In this document: positions 26,930 through 35,595 of the stretch, piece by piece
How the letters are laid out: each line of letters opens with the position of its first letter
How positions within the stretch are numbered: position 1 is the stretch's first letter
Origin: Bacteroidota bacterium
Lineage (GTDB): Bacteria; Bacteroidota; Bacteroidia; Bacteroidales; Prolixibacteraceae
DNA length: 64,000 bases
Direction: 5' to 3'
Assembly: GCA_023251455.1 (NCBI GenBank)
Contig: JAHEYT010000031.1
Span: 59,735 to 123,734, forward strand
Notes under the pieces: model-generated
What the model was told of the DNA's origin: nothing
The model's input: the letters and a program-made list of their open reading frames with translations, nothing else
The model's database searches: none
Made by a program: the position numbers and the translations under genes

Positions 26930-28405
26930 ATGAAGCGACTACATAAGTTTGTCATTAAAAGTTTTCTGGGTCCTTTTTTTATGACCTTTTTCATCTGTAT
27001 TTTTATTCTGCTGATGCAATTTCTGTGGAAATACATTGATGATTTGGTTGGAAAGGGTCTGGATTGGGCAATTGTTTCTGAATTATTGATGTATGCCGCG
27101 TTTGGGCTTGTTCCTCTTGCATTTCCGTTAGCTATGCTGCTGGCTTCAATCATGACTTTTGGTAATTTAGGTGAGAATTACGAGCTGGTTGCCATGAAAG
27201 CTTCCGGAATTTCGCTATTCAGAATCATGCGGCCTCTACTTGTTGTTGCAATTATTATGACCGCAATCGCATTCTATTTCGCAAATAGTGTTCTTCCAAA
27301 AACCAACCTTAAATATTATTCTCTGATGTTTAGCGTTAAACAGCAAAAGCCTGAGATGGTGATCAAGGAAGGTGTTTTTAGCAATGACATGGAGAATTAC
27401 AGCATTAAGGTTGAGCGCAAGGGAAAGAATAACAACATGCTTTATGATGTAATGATTTACAACCATGCTGCTGATCAGGGGAATGTGAATGTGTCGATTT
27501 CCGATTCAGGTAAAATGGAAATAACTCCGGATAAAAAATTCATGTCCATTACTTTGTACAACGGTCAAAACTATACTGAAGAAGAAGAAGGTCGGCAAAG
27601 CGCTGCCAAACGGTATCCTTTTCGTCGCGAATCGTTTCAGAAACAAGTGATTAATATCAGTATGAAAGATTTTGAGTTTAACCGGATTGACGAAAAACGA
27701 TATGCCGGAGCTTCCAAGATGATGAATGTTTCGCAGCTCACCAGTCAGGGCGATTCCGTGTTTAAAGATTATAAGATTCGACTGTGGAGGTATTTGACGA
27801 CTTTTAGCTACACCAATGACATTAACCAACAAGTTTCCTGGTTGTCAAATCCAAACGATTCACTAAGGCACGATCCAAAAATAAAACCTGACAGTATTGT
27901 CGATTTCGATAAAACGATTGCCTCAATGAGTACCTTTGAGAAGGAAGCTCTTTATCAGCGGGCTATTAGCAATGTCAGGACTAATTCGCAGTTGATTAGC
28001 CAGCAGCTTGAGGATATGTATTCCAGAAAAAAGATGTTGAATAGTTATGCGATGGAGTGGCATCGTAAATTTACCCTTTCGTTTGCCTGTTTGATTTTCT
28101 TCTTTATTGGTGCGCCTTTGGGGGCTATTATCCGAAAAGGTGGATTAGGTATGCCGGTAGTGGTATCTATATTAATGTTTATTGCTTACTATATTTTAAT
28201 GATAACAGGGGAGAAGTTTGCCCGTGAGGATGCCTGGTCGATGATGAATGGGATGTGGTTTGCTTCATTTGTTTTTCTTCCATTAGGTATTTGGCTGACT
28301 TACAAGGCGGCAACTGATTCCGGAGTTATGAATATGGAAAGCTATCAAGCCCTTTTTAAACGGTTATTGAATTTGCGATTTTTTGGTCGCCATAAACCTG
28401 AATAA
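26930..28405 (+). CDS. LptF/LptG family LPS-transport permease
   Basis: Inner-membrane permease of 491 aa, YjgP/YjgQ family. It has N-terminal membrane helices (FVIKSFLGPFFMTFFICIFI, and ELLMYAAFGLVPLAFPLAML with the coupling-helix region after it), a periplasmic beta-jellyroll region in the middle (about 110-370), and three C-terminal helices. In the Lpt system two such permeases with LptB extract lipopolysaccharide for transport to the outer membrane. It is longer than E. coli LptF, mostly in the periplasmic part, as is usual for Bacteroidota. The downstream glycosyltransferase gene follows within 10 nt. Confidence 0.92.
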   Translation: MKRLHKFVIKSFLGPFFMTFFICIFILLMQFLWKYIDDLVGKGLDWAIVSELLMYAAFGLVPLAFPLAMLLASIMTFGNLGENYELVAMKASGISLFRIMRPLLVVAIIMTAIAFYFANSVLPKTNLKYYSLMFSVKQQKPEMVIKEGVFSNDMENYSIKVERKGKNNNMLYDVMIYNHAADQGNVNVSISDSGKMEITPDKKFMSITLYNGQNYTEEEEGRQSAAKRYPFRRESFQKQVINISMKDFEFNRIDEKRYAGASKMMNVSQLTSQGDSVFKDYKIRLWRYLTTFSYTNDINQQVSWLSNPNDSLRHDPKIKPDSIVDFDKTIASMSTFEKEALYQRAISNVRTNSQLISQQLEDMYSRKKMLNSYAMEWHRKFTLSFACLIFFFIGAPLGAIIRKGGLGMPVVVSILMFIAYYILMITGEKFAREDAWSMMNGMWFASFVFLPLGIWLTYKAATDSGVMNMESYQALFKRLLNLRFFGRHKPE

Positions 28406-28412
28406 CAGATCG

Positions 28413-29609
28413 ATGAGAATACTGCAATTGATGAATAAAGTTCCGTGGCCTCCAAAAGACGGAGGAGCCATTGCCTGTTTAAACATGACAAAGGGATTTT
28501 CGATGCTTGGACACGAGGTGACTGTATTAAGCATGAATACTTCAAAACATCATATTCGCATTAAAGATATGCCTGCCGATGTGCGAAGTAAGGCTGATTT
28601 TCGTCTGGTTGAAGTGCCTGCGTCAATTAGCTGGCTCGAAGCAACACTCAATCTTTTGTTTTCCAGGCTTCCATACAATGCACAACGTTTTATTTCCGAT
28701 GAATTTAGTCATGAACTGGCTAAGGTGCTTGCAGAAAAAAGTTTCGATGTTATTCAGCTCGAAGGCTTGTATCTTTGTCCGTATATCCCGGTTATCCGCA
28801 AATATTCCAAGGCACTGATTGCCTATCGGGCTCATAATATTGAATACGAAATTTGGGAGCGGACCGCCACTTTGTCTGAAGGCTTTCGCTCAAAATATCT
28901 CCGGAACCTTTCAAAAAGGATTAAACGGTTCGAGGTCAGTTACCTCAATTCGTACGATTTACTTGTGCCAATTACCGATCGTGACGGCATTATTCTCGAT
29001 AAGTTGGGTAATACAAAACCGCGTCATACGTCACAAACCGGTATCGACTTTGCCTCACTCGTTCCTACCGCCCGAAAGCTTGAATTCCCTTCTTTGTTTC
29101 ACATTGGTGCTCTCGACTGGGCTCCGAATCAGGAAGGATTGATCTGGTTTTTTAATCAGTGCTGGCCTAAAATACATCAGGAAAACCCGGAATTAAAATT
29201 TTACCTGGCCGGAAGAAATGCTCCCGAATGGTTCGAACGGATCATAAAGCAAGAAGGAGTGGTGTATTTGGGCGAGATTAACGATGCCTACGATTTTATC
29301 AATTCAAAGGCTGTTATGGTGGTTCCGCTTTTCTCCGGAAGTGGAATGCGAATCAAAATTATTGAAGGCATGGCGCTCGGAAAACCCATTGTAACAACTG
29401 ATATTGGCACAGAAGGTATTCCGACTGAAAATGGCAAAAACATATTAATTGCCAATGATGCAGATAAGTTTACTGATGCTATAAATCAATTGATTAACGA
29501 TCGTGATCTTGCTAATCGGATTGGTAAAAGTGCAATTGGTTTTATTCAGGAGAAGTTCGACAATTTATCGCAGGCCGAAGCACTCATCGAATTTTACAAA
29601 CAACATTAA
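28413..29609 (+). CDS. Glycosyltransferase family 4 (GT-B)
   Basis: A 398-aa cytosolic glycosyltransferase. The N-terminus MRILQLMNKVPWPPKDGGAI is the glycine-rich acceptor-domain start of the family. The donor domain has FHIGALDWAPNQEGLIWFF, then VVPLFSGSGMRIKIIEGMALGKPIVTT, with the family Glu in IIEGMALG. ATG at 28413 is preferred over the earlier in-frame codon because the domain starts there. It is probably co-transcribed with lptF upstream and the GT2 gene 5 nt downstream. Acceptor unknown, likely a cell-envelope glycan or LPS. Confidence 0.9.
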   Translation: MRILQLMNKVPWPPKDGGAIACLNMTKGFSMLGHEVTVLSMNTSKHHIRIKDMPADVRSKADFRLVEVPASISWLEATLNLLFSRLPYNAQRFISDEFSHELAKVLAEKSFDVIQLEGLYLCPYIPVIRKYSKALIAYRAHNIEYEIWERTATLSEGFRSKYLRNLSKRIKRFEVSYLNSYDLLVPITDRDGIILDKLGNTKPRHTSQTGIDFASLVPTARKLEFPSLFHIGALDWAPNQEGLIWFFNQCWPKIHQENPELKFYLAGRNAPEWFERIIKQEGVVYLGEINDAYDFINSKAVMVVPLFSGSGMRIKIIEGMALGKPIVTTDIGTEGIPTENGKNILIANDADKFTDAINQLINDRDLANRIGKSAIGFIQEKFDNLSQAEALIEFYKQH

Positions 29610-29614
29610 TTACT

Positions 29615-30799
29615 TTGGAAACAGTATTCTGGATATTGCTTCTGATCGTGTTTTATACCTTCGCCGGATATTCAATTTTGCTGGCCATACTTTTACCCTT
29701 TAAAAAAGCAATATCAAAGAATCGAATTAATCCTGAAGTCAAATCCACTGACTTGCCGCGGGTTTGCATGTTTGTGGCAGCCTATAACGAAAGCAGCTAT
29801 GTTGATGTTAAGGTGGCAAATTTACTCGATCTCGATTACCCCCGGGATTTGATTCAATACCTTTGGATTACTGATGGGTCGGATGACGGAACTCCGGAAA
29901 TGCTGAAAAAATATCCGCAAATGGAAGTTCATCATCTTCCGGATAGAAAAGGGAAGATTCATGCCATGAACCGTGGAATTCAATTTGTTGATGCGCCAAT
30001 CGTAATTTTTTCAGACAGCAATACTACTCTTTGTAAACAGGCCATTCGGGTAATGGTCGATACTTTTAACAATCCTGAAGTTGGATGTATTGCCGGCGAG
30101 AAACGGATTGTAAACCTGAAAGCTGACGGTGCCGCCGGATCGGGCGAAAATATTTACTGGAAATTTGAGTCGTGGGTAAAATGGATGGATAGCGAATTGA
30201 ATTCGGTAGTTGGAGCGGTTGGTGAGTTGTTTGCTATCCGAACTTCGCTTTATTCCGAAGTAGAAAACGATACCATTCTGGATGATTTTGTTATATCACT
30301 CCGGATTGCCGAACAAGGTTACCGGATTGCCTACACCCCCAACGCTTATGCCATTGAAACTGCATCGGCCAACGTTTCAGAAGAGATGAAACGAAAAGTT
30401 CGTATTGCTGCTGGTGGGCTCCAAACCATTGGCCGTTTAAAGGAATTGTTGAATCCATTTCGCTACGGGTTGCTTTCAGTCCAGTATATTTCACACAAAG
30501 TTTTGCGTTGGACCATTGCGCCCATCGCCCTATTTAGCCTGTTATTTATTAATTTCTTCATAGTGCTGGATCGTGAAAGCTGGAGCTTTGATAATTTTTA
30601 TTCAATCTTCTTTTATTTTCAGGCATCCATGTACCTGTTAGCGCTGTTGGGCGGGTTTTTCGAACGGCATAAAATCCGTTTCAAGTTGCTGTTTGTGCCA
30701 TTTTATTTTACGGCCATAAATTATGCCTCGATTTTAGGCTGGGTTCGTTTTCTGAAAGGGAAACAATCGGTCAATTGGGAAAAGTCGAAGCGGGCATAA
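29615..30799 (+). CDS. Membrane glycosyltransferase family 2
   Basis: A 394-aa membrane-attached GT2 enzyme. An N-terminal helix (VFWILLLIVFYTFAGYSILL) precedes the GT-A domain, with VCMFVAAYNESSYVDVKVAN, the DG in LWITDGSDDGTPEML, the DSN metal motif in IVIFSDSNTT, and ILDDFVISLRIAEQGYRIAY. Two to three helices follow from about residue 300. The gene starts at TTG (29615), since no ATG lies ahead of the first helix. Enzymes of this layout make or extend surface polysaccharides; the product is unknown. Confidence 0.9.
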   Translation: METVFWILLLIVFYTFAGYSILLAILLPFKKAISKNRINPEVKSTDLPRVCMFVAAYNESSYVDVKVANLLDLDYPRDLIQYLWITDGSDDGTPEMLKKYPQMEVHHLPDRKGKIHAMNRGIQFVDAPIVIFSDSNTTLCKQAIRVMVDTFNNPEVGCIAGEKRIVNLKADGAAGSGENIYWKFESWVKWMDSELNSVVGAVGELFAIRTSLYSEVENDTILDDFVISLRIAEQGYRIAYTPNAYAIETASANVSEEMKRKVRIAAGGLQTIGRLKELLNPFRYGLLSVQYISHKVLRWTIAPIALFSLLFINFFIVLDRESWSFDNFYSIFFYFQASMYLLALLGGFFERHKIRFKLLFVPFYFTAINYASILGWVRFLKGKQSVNWEKSKRA

Positions 30800-30835
30800 A
30801 CTCATTTGATGCACCACCAAGTCGATAATTTTCGC

Positions 30836-30843
30836 TAATTTTG
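30836..30843 (+). promoter_or_regulatory. Candidate ribBA promoter (-7 element)
   Basis: TAATTTTG matches TAnnTTTG about 30 bp before the ribBA start. A TTTG lies at 30805-30808, somewhat far for a -33 element, so the assignment is tentative. Confidence 0.45.
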
Positions 30844-30873
30844 CGGCCATATTTTTGAAAATTAGTTTATACA

Positions 30874-32094
30874 ATGAACGAGATAAAACTAAATACAATA
30901 CCAGAGGCCATTGAGGCTATTCGTAACGGGCAGTTGATTATTGTGGTCGACGATGAAGATCGTGAGAACGAGGGTGATTTTATTGCTGCCGCCGAAATGG
31001 TTACTCCAGAAATGGTTAACTTCATGACTTTGTATGGCAGAGGCCTGGTTTGCGCACCAATTACCGAAGAGCGATGTGATGAGCTTGAATTGGAACTAAT
31101 GGTCGGAAAGAATACCTCATCTCATGAAACTCCGTTTACCGTTTCTGTTGATTTGCTTGGTTATGGCTGTACTACAGGCATTTCGGCCAGCGATCGCGCA
31201 AAAACATTAAATGCCTTGGCAAATCCGGATATTAAACCTGAAGAACTTGGTCGTCCCGGTCATATTTTTCCGCTCAGAGCAAGAAGCAGGGGAGTACTTC
31301 GTCGTGCAGGTCACACCGAAGCCGCTGTTGATTTAGCACGAATGGCAGGATTAACTCCGGCAGGTGTACTCATTGAAATCATGAACGACGATGGCACCAT
31401 GTCGCGGTTGCCCGAACTGGCAAAATTGGCTGAACGTTTTGACCTGAAGTTAATCTCAATCAAAGATCTGATCAATTATCGGTTGCAGAGTGAGAGTTTA
31501 ATCGAACGTGGGGAAGAAGTATTTCTACCCACAAAACATGGCAACTTCCGGATAATTCCTTTTAAACAAATTTCTAATGGAGTCGAGCACATTGCCTTAA
31601 TTAAAGGAGAATGGACATCTGACGAGCCTGTTTTAGTTCGGGTTCATTCATCGTGTATGACTGGCGATATTTTTGGTTCGAAACGTTGCGAATGCGGCGA
31701 ACAACTTGACCGCGCGATGGATCTGATCGAGAAGGAAGGCAAAGGAGTTGTGGTGTATATGCAACAGGAAGGCCGGGGAATTGGCCTGATGAACAAAATT
31801 GCAGCCTACAAATTGCAGGATGAGGGAATGGATACCATTGATGCAAATATTCATCTTGGATTTGATGCCGATGAACGTGATTATGGTGTTGGGGCGCAGA
31901 TTTTGAGAAGCCTTGGCGTTTCCAAAATGCGTTTGATGACGAACAATCCGATCAAGCGAGTTGGAATTGAAGGTTTTAATCTTGAAGTTGTTTCGACTGT
32001 AAATATTGAGATTGAACCAAACGAATACAATCAGGCATACCTGAAAACCAAACGCGACCGGATGGGTCATTTTCTGCAGAAGTTTAAATACTAG
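30874..32094 (+). CDS. ribBA: Bifunctional DHBP synthase / GTP cyclohydrolase II
   Basis: Riboflavin-pathway enzyme of 406 aa with two cytosolic activities. Residues 1 to about 200 form the RibB domain ([16 protein letters not shown] acid loop, [17 protein letters not shown]). It makes 3,4-dihydroxy-2-butanone-4-phosphate from ribulose-5-phosphate. The rest is the RibA domain, with zinc cysteines in [18 protein letters not shown] and the GTP-binding QQEGRGIGL loop. It opens GTP to the pyrimidine precursor. No FMN riboswitch is seen upstream. Confidence 0.98.
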   Translation: MNEIKLNTIPEAIEAIRNGQLIIVVDDEDRENEGDFIAAAEMVTPEMVNFMTLYGRGLVCAPITEERCDELELELMVGKNTSSHETPFTVSVDLLGYGCTTGISASDRAKTLNALANPDIKPEELGRPGHIFPLRARSRGVLRRAGHTEAAVDLARMAGLTPAGVLIEIMNDDGTMSRLPELAKLAERFDLKLISIKDLINYRLQSESLIERGEEVFLPTKHGNFRIIPFKQISNGVEHIALIKGEWTSDEPVLVRVHSSCMTGDIFGSKRCECGEQLDRAMDLIEKEGKGVVVYMQQEGRGIGLMNKIAAYKLQDEGMDTIDANIHLGFDADERDYGVGAQILRSLGVSKMRLMTNNPIKRVGIEGFNLEVVSTVNIEIEPNEYNQAYLKTKRDRMGHFLQKFKY

Positions 32095-32100
32095 TCTGGC

Positions 32101-32325
32101 ATGGGTATTTTCGACAATATGTTCGGTTCTGACGCTGATGATTCTCCTGTTGAAGGAGTTGATTATTTGATGAGTTCACAGGGATATCGCGTAATGACCG
32201 AATTCTTTCTGGTTAAACGTGGTTATTGCTGTTCGAATGGGTGCAAAAATTGCCCATATTCACCCAAAGCAGTAAAGGGGAACCGAAAACTCAGACCTGA
32301 AGTTGAAAACAAATACTCGATTTAA
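32101..32325 (+). CDS. DUF5522-like small cysteine protein
   Basis: A 74-aa protein with the motif GYCCSNGCKNCPYSP, four cysteines in CC-x3-C-x2-C, suggesting a metal or iron-sulfur site. It resembles the DUF5522 family (function unknown), common in Bacteroidota. It starts 6 nt after ribBA and ends before a strong terminator, so the two form an operon. Confidence 0.75.
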   Translation: MGIFDNMFGSDADDSPVEGVDYLMSSQGYRVMTEFFLVKRGYCCSNGCKNCPYSPKAVKGNRKLRPEVENKYSI

Positions 32326-32347
32326 TCGGGTTCAACCTATAAAATAC

Positions 32348-32390
32348 AAAAAGCCGGAATACAGTAATTAAATACTGATTCCGGCTTTTT
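32348..32390. terminator. Bidirectional terminator
   Basis: AAAAAGCCGGAA pairs with TTCCGGCTTTTT across a 19-nt loop. It ends the ribBA operon on the plus strand and the glycogen-binding-like gene on the minus strand. Confidence 0.9.
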
Positions 32391-32416
32391 ATGTAATTGA
32401 CAAACCAGCTAGTTCT

Positions 32417-32728
32417 CTATGCAATAGTTGAAATTACACTGTTCTCTTCGCCAAAACTGTTGGCTGCATAAGAGTCTGCCTGAGTGTCGTTTTTCCAATC
32501 TGATCCGTCAATCAAATAACGAAACTGAAATTCTTTTCCTGCTTCTAATTCGAGGATAGCGGTAAAATCGTTTGATTTAAGTGCAGTCATTGGTTCTGTT
32601 GTTTTATCCCAATTGTTGAAGTCGCCTAATAATTGAACTTTTTTAGCTCCTGAAGCTTCAGCTGCATCTAAACGGAATGAAACCTTACAAACTGGCTTCG
32701 ACTTAAGAAATTGTTTTTTAAAGCTCAT
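32417..32728 (-). CDS. Early-set / glycogen-binding-like domain protein
   Basis: A 103-aa protein made of a single CBM48-like early-set beta domain. Conserved pieces are KVSFRLDAAEASGAKKVQLLGDFNNWD and LELEAGKEFQFRYLIDGSDWKNDTQAD. Such stand-alone domains are common in Bacteroidota and may bind alpha-glucans, but no enzyme partner is encoded nearby. No signal peptide, so it is probably cytosolic. Confidence 0.85.
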   Translation of the reverse strand: MSFKKQFLKSKPVCKVSFRLDAAEASGAKKVQLLGDFNNWDKTTEPMTALKSNDFTAILELEAGKEFQFRYLIDGSDWKNDTQADSYAANSFGEENSVISTIA

Positions 32729-32984
32729 AACTTAAATATTAAATTTGAAGAATTAATTGACAGTACAAAAATACCGCAAACCATTGAATTAATTTTGCTT
32801 AAGTTGTTGTGTGCAAATTATTTAGCAATCTGTTGATGATAAGTTAACGTATCGTGCTGACTAAGTCGCTGATAGTCAATTGATATGTATGTGTGGCTTT
32901 ATTGTTAAGGTAAGATTAAGGCATTCATATTCAATGCAGTAATTTCCATTGCAAGATTAGATCTGTTCTTTTTAAATTTCTTGC

Positions 32985-33014
32985 TTTGAGGTTCACAGGC
33001 TTGGTTTATCTTTG
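32985..33014 (+). promoter_or_regulatory. fmt promoter
   Basis: TTTG (32985-32988), 18-nt spacer, TATCTTTG (33007-33014): a full Bacteroidota housekeeping promoter. The expected start lies only a few bases before the ATG at 33027. Confidence 0.75.
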
Positions 33015-33026
33015 TACAAAAAAACG

Positions 33027-34004
33027 ATGGCTCCAAAAGAAATCCGTATCGTATTTATGGGAACTCCCGACTTTGCTGTTGAGAGTTTAAAGGCTTTGGT
33101 TAAAAATGGCTACAATGTTGTGGGTGTTATTACTGCTCCTGACAAGCCTGCCGGCCGCGGCCGCCAGTTAAGCGAATCGGCCGTTAAGCAATACGCCATT
33201 CAACAATCGCTCCGAGTGCTTCAGCCTGAAAAATTGAAGAATCCAGAGTTTATTGCCGAACTGGAGAGTCTTAAAGCTGATCTTCAAGTCGTGGTCGCTT
33301 TCCGCATGTTACCCGAAATGGTTTGGAGTATGCCCCCGATGGGAACTTTTAATCTTCACGGATCTTTATTGCCACAATACCGAGGTGCTGCACCGCTAAA
33401 TTGGGCTGTGATCAATGGTGAAACTGAGACCGGAGTCACTACTTTTTTGCTTTCGCACGAAATTGATACCGGAAGAATCATGTTTCAAGAGAAAATTGAG
33501 ATTGCCGAAAACGATACGGTTGGCGATTTGCACGACCGGTTAATGATAATTGGCGCCAATTTGGTTGTAAAAACAGTTGATGCTTTGGCCGGAGGAAATG
33601 TTGAGGCTATTGATCAGGAGCATTTAATTGACAATCCTGAAAGAATAAAACACGCTCCCAAAATATTTAAAGACGATTGCCGCATCGACTGGACCCGCGA
33701 TACCGAATCAGTTCGTAACCTGATCCGTGGTTTGTCGCCATATCCGGCGGCCTGGACTGAGTTGGAACATGCAGGCAAGGGTGAAGTTCTGACTGCTAAA
33801 ATCTTTGCTGTAACGCGCGATAACGGCAGCTTAACTGCAGCTCCGGGTACACTTCAGACGGATGGTAGGAAATTTTTGAAAATTGCTTGTCCGGATGGTT
33901 GGCTTTCGATAACTGATATTCAGCTTTCAGGAAAGAAACGAATGAAAACCGATGAATTGCTGCGTGGATTCCACGATTTGGGCGATTGGCAGGTGAAAAT
34001 ATAA
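33027..34004 (+). CDS. fmt: Methionyl-tRNA formyltransferase
   Basis: Formylates initiator Met-tRNA from 10-formyl-THF in the cytosol; 325 aa. Features are IRIVFMGTPDFAVESLKAL, the folate/catalytic segment GTFNLHGSLLPQYRGAAPLNWAV (Asn-His of the SLLP loop) and TGVTTFLLSHEIDTGRIM, then a C-terminal OB-like domain. ATG at 33027 is used; the frame opens at an upstream TTG. It has its own promoter and is followed by a terminator hairpin that contains a palindromic repeat. Confidence 0.97.
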   Translation: MAPKEIRIVFMGTPDFAVESLKALVKNGYNVVGVITAPDKPAGRGRQLSESAVKQYAIQQSLRVLQPEKLKNPEFIAELESLKADLQVVVAFRMLPEMVWSMPPMGTFNLHGSLLPQYRGAAPLNWAVINGETETGVTTFLLSHEIDTGRIMFQEKIEIAENDTVGDLHDRLMIIGANLVVKTVDALAGGNVEAIDQEHLIDNPERIKHAPKIFKDDCRIDWTRDTESVRNLIRGLSPYPAAWTELEHAGKGEVLTAKIFAVTRDNGSLTAAPGTLQTDGRKFLKIACPDGWLSITDIQLSGKKRMKTDELLRGFHDLGDWQVKI

Positions 34005-34008
34005 ATTC

Positions 34009-34073
34009 AGGGGACTGCATGTAGAGACAAGGCAATGCCTTGTCTCTACAAATATCAACAGTCCCTATTTTTT
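34009..34073 (+). terminator. fmt terminator with repeat in its loop
   Basis: Outer arms AGGGGACTG (34009-34017) and CAGTCCCT (34059-34066), followed by ATTTTTT. The loop consists of a separate perfect palindrome at 34020-34050. Confidence 0.7.
34020..34050. repeat. Dispersed palindrome (GTAGAGAC type)
   Basis: TGTAGAGACAAGGCA and TGCCTTGTCTCTACA: perfect 15-bp arms around one A. The word type recurs as intergenic REP-like palindromes in many Bacteroidota; here it sits in the loop of the fmt terminator. Confidence 0.8.
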
Positions 34074-34451
34074 CTTCATGAAAGTAACAATCAGGAAATA
34101 CACAATGAATCCCAGAGAAATGCAAACCAATTCAATGCCAAAGGGCAATACACTGTTTTCCATGAAATTGTGGTAGTTGTCCTGATTGTACAGGCTTGGC
34201 CCCATTGAATTAATGATAATAAATCCAATTCCGGCAAAGAAAGCTACCAAGCCCCATTTAAGAGAAGGATATTTATTGGCCTCCTGATTTTCGGCGGCAA
34301 CCGAGGCCACTTTTTGGTCGAGGATTCCGGCATTTTCGAAATGTCCGGCTTTAATAATCTTCCGTTTCAGTAAAAAATCAGTGAAGTTTTTTAATACACT
34401 GTATATTGCATAAAAAATCACTGACGCCATTAATACTTCATACATGCTCAT
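34065..34451 (-). CDS. Small membrane protein, function unknown
   Basis: A 128-aa protein with three predicted membrane segments: about residues 5-20 (VLMASVIFYAIYSVL), 67-84 (WGLVAFFAGIGFIIINSM) and 103-123 (FGIELVCISLGFIVYFLIV). A polar loop follows the first segment. It resembles short DUF6249-like membrane proteins but I cannot place it firmly. Divergent from the sigma-factor gene and convergent with fmt; the 3' end overlaps the fmt terminator. Confidence 0.6.
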   Translation of the reverse strand: MSMYEVLMASVIFYAIYSVLKNFTDFLLKRKIIKAGHFENAGILDQKVASVAAENQEANKYPSLKWGLVAFFAGIGFIIINSMGPSLYNQDNYHNFMENSVLPFGIELVCISLGFIVYFLIVTFMKKK

Positions 34452-34548
34452 AATTTTCAGTTTTAAATGTTTGTAAGATGTGACAGCAAGTGTTTCTGAA
34501 ATGTTGCAGATGATTCAGTTTTTTTTCTGAATAAAATGTCGGTACTTA

Positions 34549-35166
34549 ATGCAACATTTTAATGTCAGTCGTTGTCAAACTTCCAGTATGAACGATTCTG
34601 AATTAATAAGCCAGATTTTAAATGGTAATATGAATGCTTTTACGTTTCTGGTAAATCGATACCAGAAGCTGGTTGTTCATATAACCGGCCGCTTAATTCA
34701 GCGTCACGATGAGCTGGAAGATGTTTGTCAGGAAGTATTTCTTAAAGTGTATCAGAATCTGGCAAAGTACCGCAACGAATGCAAATTATCGACTTGGATT
34801 GCCACCATTGCATACAATACCAGCATTAATTATTTGAGGAAATTCAAGAAAGGCGATGAGGTAAATCCGGATGATTCGGCTGCGTTGCGCAACCTGACCG
34901 ATTACAGATCAGAAAATTATGAACAAACTGATTTGCACCGGTATATCCGGGATCAAATTGAGCTTTTGCCAGTTCAATATCGAACGGTGATCACGTTGTT
35001 TCATCTGGAAGAGTTCTCGTATCAGGAAATTGAACAGATAACCGGGATGCCCGAAGGAACGATTAAAAGTTACCTGTTCAGGGCAAAAGCACTTTTAAAG
35101 GAAAAGCTTAAATTTGTGGTTGATGGGAACAGTTTAAATGCAGTAAAGGAGATTAGTCATGAATAA
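34549..35166 (+). CDS. ECF RNA polymerase sigma factor
   Basis: Extracytoplasmic-function sigma factor of about 192-205 aa. Region 2 is LVNRYQKLVVHITGRLIQ then EDVCQEVFLKVYQNLAKYRNE...STWIATIAYN. Region 4 is PVQYRTVITLFHLEEFSYQE and IEQITGMPEGTIKSYLFRAK. ATG at 34549 or at 34588 (MNDSELISQIL) could be the start; the second fits the family better. It overlaps the next gene by 8 nt, which is probably its membrane-bound regulator. Confidence 0.93.
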   Translation: MQHFNVSRCQTSSMNDSELISQILNGNMNAFTFLVNRYQKLVVHITGRLIQRHDELEDVCQEVFLKVYQNLAKYRNECKLSTWIATIAYNTSINYLRKFKKGDEVNPDDSAALRNLTDYRSENYEQTDLHRYIRDQIELLPVQYRTVITLFHLEEFSYQEIEQITGMPEGTIKSYLFRAKALLKEKLKFVVDGNSLNAVKEISHE

Positions 35167-35506
35167 GGAAGAACTGGATCAAATGATAGAAAAGTCGTTC
35201 AGAACAGAACTTGACTTTCGATTGCCGCTTGATTTTGCTCAAAAAGTCACATCGCAAGTTGTTCGCCGGGAACAATGGAAAACCGATTTACGCGAATATC
35301 TTTCTCTGGTTGGCGTATTGCTGTCGTTGCTGGCAATTGTTTCAGGATTTTATTATTTTGTAGATAAAGAGTTTGTCCTGAAAGCTTTCGCGTTCATCTC
35401 CGGAAATATAATCTCGGTTATTTCAATCGTATTTATCCTGAATTTTATATTTTTTGCAGACAAGGTACTTTTACGGCTCCTCTTCAGCCGATGGAGTAAG
35501 ACCTAA
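35159..35506 (+). CDS. Membrane protein, putative anti-sigma partner
   Basis: A 115-aa protein with a cytosolic N-terminus of about 55 residues (MNKEELDQMIEKSFRTELDF...), then two hydrophobic helices (SLVGVLLSLLAIVSGFYYFV and IISVISIVFILNFIFFADKV). It overlaps the ECF sigma gene by 8 nt. Genes in this position often encode the anti-sigma factor; no zinc-binding HxxxCxxC motif is present, so the role is inferred from context. Confidence 0.65.
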   Translation: MNKEELDQMIEKSFRTELDFRLPLDFAQKVTSQVVRREQWKTDLREYLSLVGVLLSLLAIVSGFYYFVDKEFVLKAFAFISGNIISVISIVFILNFIFFADKVLLRLLFSRWSKT

Positions 35507-35528
35507 GTTCAGGGCAAAAGTTAAAATT

Positions 35529-35573
35529 AAAAAGGCAAAAGAAAGAAGCTAATTCTTATCCTTTTGCCTTTTT
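35529..35573. terminator. Bidirectional terminator
   Basis: AAAAAGGCAAAAG pairs with CTTTTGCCTTTTT. It lies between the convergent sigma-operon and glucosaminidase genes. Confidence 0.88.
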
Positions 35574-35595
35574 AATTTATCCTTTTTACTTGACG

